Positions 6,969 through 8,085 of a stretch of 8,085 nucleotides of DNA are shown here, in pieces. The notes under the pieces are model-generated. The model searched no databases. It was not told where the DNA came from and saw only the letters and a program-made list of their open reading frames with translations. The DNA lies in contig CAJWSE010000045.1 in NCBI GenBank assembly GCA_913046275.1, forward strand, positions 1 through 8,085. The letters run 5' to 3'. The position numbers were made by a program, and so were the translations under genes. Every line of letters begins with the position of its first letter. The first letter of the stretch is position 1. This DNA is from an uncultured Phycisphaerae bacterium. Its GTDB lineage: Bacteria > Planctomycetota > Phycisphaerae > Phycisphaerales > SM1A02.

Positions 6969-7978
6969 GAGTTGACCATATCGATAAGTTCACGAAGTCG
7001 ACCATAACTCCTACGCGTATGTGGTACAACTATTCGAGGTAGATGCAGATGATCTTTTTCACTTTTCAGCGATTCAGATTGAACAATTGCACCTTTACGA
7101 ATAATGTCCCCAAATGAGTTATTTAATTGCTTAATTGAATCTTCTGTTAATTTCTTATGTACTCGAATGACATAATCAGAACCCACATAGCGACTCGAGT
7201 GATAATTTTTATAAAACTGCAAGATATGTTGAACTGCATCCTGCGGCGTTGCTGCTACATAAAATAGCGACAAATCCTCAACACTAATCATTCCGTTACC
7301 AAGTAAATCTTCCTTTACATGATTTTCCCAATTTATCCAATACGTATTCCCCTCACCCGCAATCATTACAATTGGAATAATGTTTGATTTACCGGTCTGA
7401 ACAAGTGTAAGTGCTTCGAATAATTCGTCTTGAGTGCCAAATCCGCCGGGGCAGCCTACTACTGCATCCGAATGCGTCATAAACATAAGTTTACGTGTAA
7501 AGAAATATCGAAAGTTAATGAGTTTTGAATCACCGTCAATAATTGTGTTTGCGGAAGTTTCAAATGGCAACCGTATAGCTAGGCCAAAACTAGATTCACG
7601 CTTGGGCCCTTCATGACCTGCCTTCATGATCCCATCGCCAGCTCCCGTTATAGCCATCCAGTCCACTTCAGCCATTAATTTACTGAACTCAACAGCCGCA
7701 ACATAATCTGGATTCTCTGCAGGGGTTCTAGCGGAACCATATATTGAAACTTTTCTAGTGCCAATATATTTGTTAAAAATCTGATATGCATATCGCATTT
7801 CTTTTAAAGCATAAGTGACTAATTTGACTTGCCCAGTGTCATGACCTTCTTTTGCCATCTTTAAACAGGTATCAACCATTTGCTCGACCATTTCTGGACG
7901 AGGGTCATCTGGCCCATGAGGACATGATTCCTTTACAAGTTCAGAAATTTGTTCTTTCACTGATTTGGATTGGTGCAT
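6953..7978 (-). CDS. LOG-family (TIGR00730-type) Rossmann-fold nucleotide-binding protein
   Basis: The family splits nucleoside 5'-monophosphates into base and ribose 5-phosphate; plant LOG members activate cytokinins, and many bacterial members were first misnamed lysine decarboxylases. The 341-residue protein has an N-terminal helical extension (1-75) and a Rossmann core with SIYGSARTP (78-86), ITGAGDGIMKAGHEG (110-124), FFTRKLMF (159-166) and the family signature PGGFGTQDE (177-185). Arg162 and Glu185 match the usual active-site Arg and Glu. A C-terminal region (about 258-341) with RYVGSDYVIRVHKKL and HLPRIVVPHTRRSYGRLRELID extends beyond short LOG proteins (about 180-200 residues), marking it as the long form. 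The ATG at 7978 follows the preceding stop by 20 bp and has no obvious Shine-Dalgarno site. Its exact substrate is not known from sequence; a role in nucleotide salvage or damage clearance is inference. Confidence 0.9.
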   Translation of the reverse strand: MHQSKSVKEQISELVKESCPHGPDDPRPEMVEQMVDTCLKMAKEGHDTGQVKLVTYALKEMRYAYQIFNKYIGTRKVSIYGSARTPAENPDYVAAVEFSKLMAEVDWMAITGAGDGIMKAGHEGPKRESSFGLAIRLPFETSANTIIDGDSKLINFRYFFTRKLMFMTHSDAVVGCPGGFGTQDELFEALTLVQTGKSNIIPIVMIAGEGNTYWINWENHVKEDLLGNGMISVEDLSLFYVAATPQDAVQHILQFYKNYHSSRYVGSDYVIRVHKKLTEDSIKQLNNSFGDIIRKGAIVQSESLKSEKDHLHLPRIVVPHTRRSYGRLRELIDMVNSCDTI

Positions 7979-7998
7979 TTAATTATTGTAACTATTAA

Positions 7999-8085
7999 TC
8001 ACTGTGGAGAGAGAAATGGAAGAGGAACGACAGATACTTCAGGATTAAGAAGTTCTCCTGTAACATCAATCGAGTATAATTGATC
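7999..8085 (-). CDS. C-terminal fragment of an unidentified protein (partial)
   Basis: On the - strand an open frame enters from the window edge and gives 28 residues, DQLYSIDVTGELLNPEVSVVPLPFLSPQ, before a TGA at 7999-8001. The composition is ordinary for a protein tail, and the spacing of 20 bp to the LOG-family gene on the same strand fits an upstream operon member. The pattern of a short strand, then TGELLNPEV, then PLP resembles the C-terminal ends of some AsmA-like envelope proteins (VxGTLxxPxV), but this is too short to assign. The frame is open for the whole available length, which alone is weak evidence. Confidence 0.5.
   Translation of the reverse strand, partial: DQLYSIDVTGELLNPEVSVVPLPFLSPQ

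Noticed and set aside
7985..7990. TACAAT on the - strand just before the LOG-family gene, resembling a -10 box
   Set aside because: The position 17 bases upstream reads CTCTCT, unlike a -35 box, and the gap to the preceding stop is only 20 bp, so an internal operon junction is more likely than a promoter.

Overview
The window is a densely packed, AT-rich stretch of bacterial chromosome with nine gene calls, two of them cut by the window edges. It joins two themes: tyrosine/homogentisate breakdown (end of hpd, hmgA, fahA) and housekeeping genes (gltX, pssA, a LOG-family nucleotide hydrolase). No mobile element, RNA gene, CRISPR array or origin is visible. The short homogentisate dioxygenase, the inserted block in the glutamyl-tRNA synthetase and the weak or absent Shine-Dalgarno sites at several starts suggest a lineage outside the well-studied Proteobacteria. 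A Planctomycetota-like organism would fit, but this is a low-confidence guess made without any search.

Layout: on the + strand, the last 69 codons of 4-hydroxyphenylpyruvate dioxygenase (1-211) are followed after 27 bp by hmgA (239-1438). A hairpin with U-runs on both strands (1469-1495) ends this unit and also the unit that converges on it. Everything from 8085 back to 1495 lies on the - strand in one tight run. In transcription order this is: the C-terminus of an unidentified protein (8085-7999), a LOG-family protein (7978-6953), an unidentified lipoprotein (6968-6153), pssA (6178-5309), gltX (5292-3634), an unidentified 291-residue protein (3641-2766), and fahA (2763-1495). Most junctions overlap or are separated by only a few bases, so a single polycistronic operon with translational coupling is likely.

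How the genes work together: HPPD turns 4-hydroxyphenylpyruvate into homogentisate, HmgA opens the ring to maleylacetoacetate, and FahA cleaves fumarylacetoacetate to fumarate and acetoacetate. The usual intermediate enzyme, maleylacetoacetate isomerase (a glutathione S-transferase), is not in the window. The 291-residue protein directly upstream of fahA looks conserved-type and possibly TIM-barrel-like. It is the most interesting unknown here and a candidate for an undescribed role in this pathway. The housekeeping genes have no obvious functional link to it beyond shared transcription.
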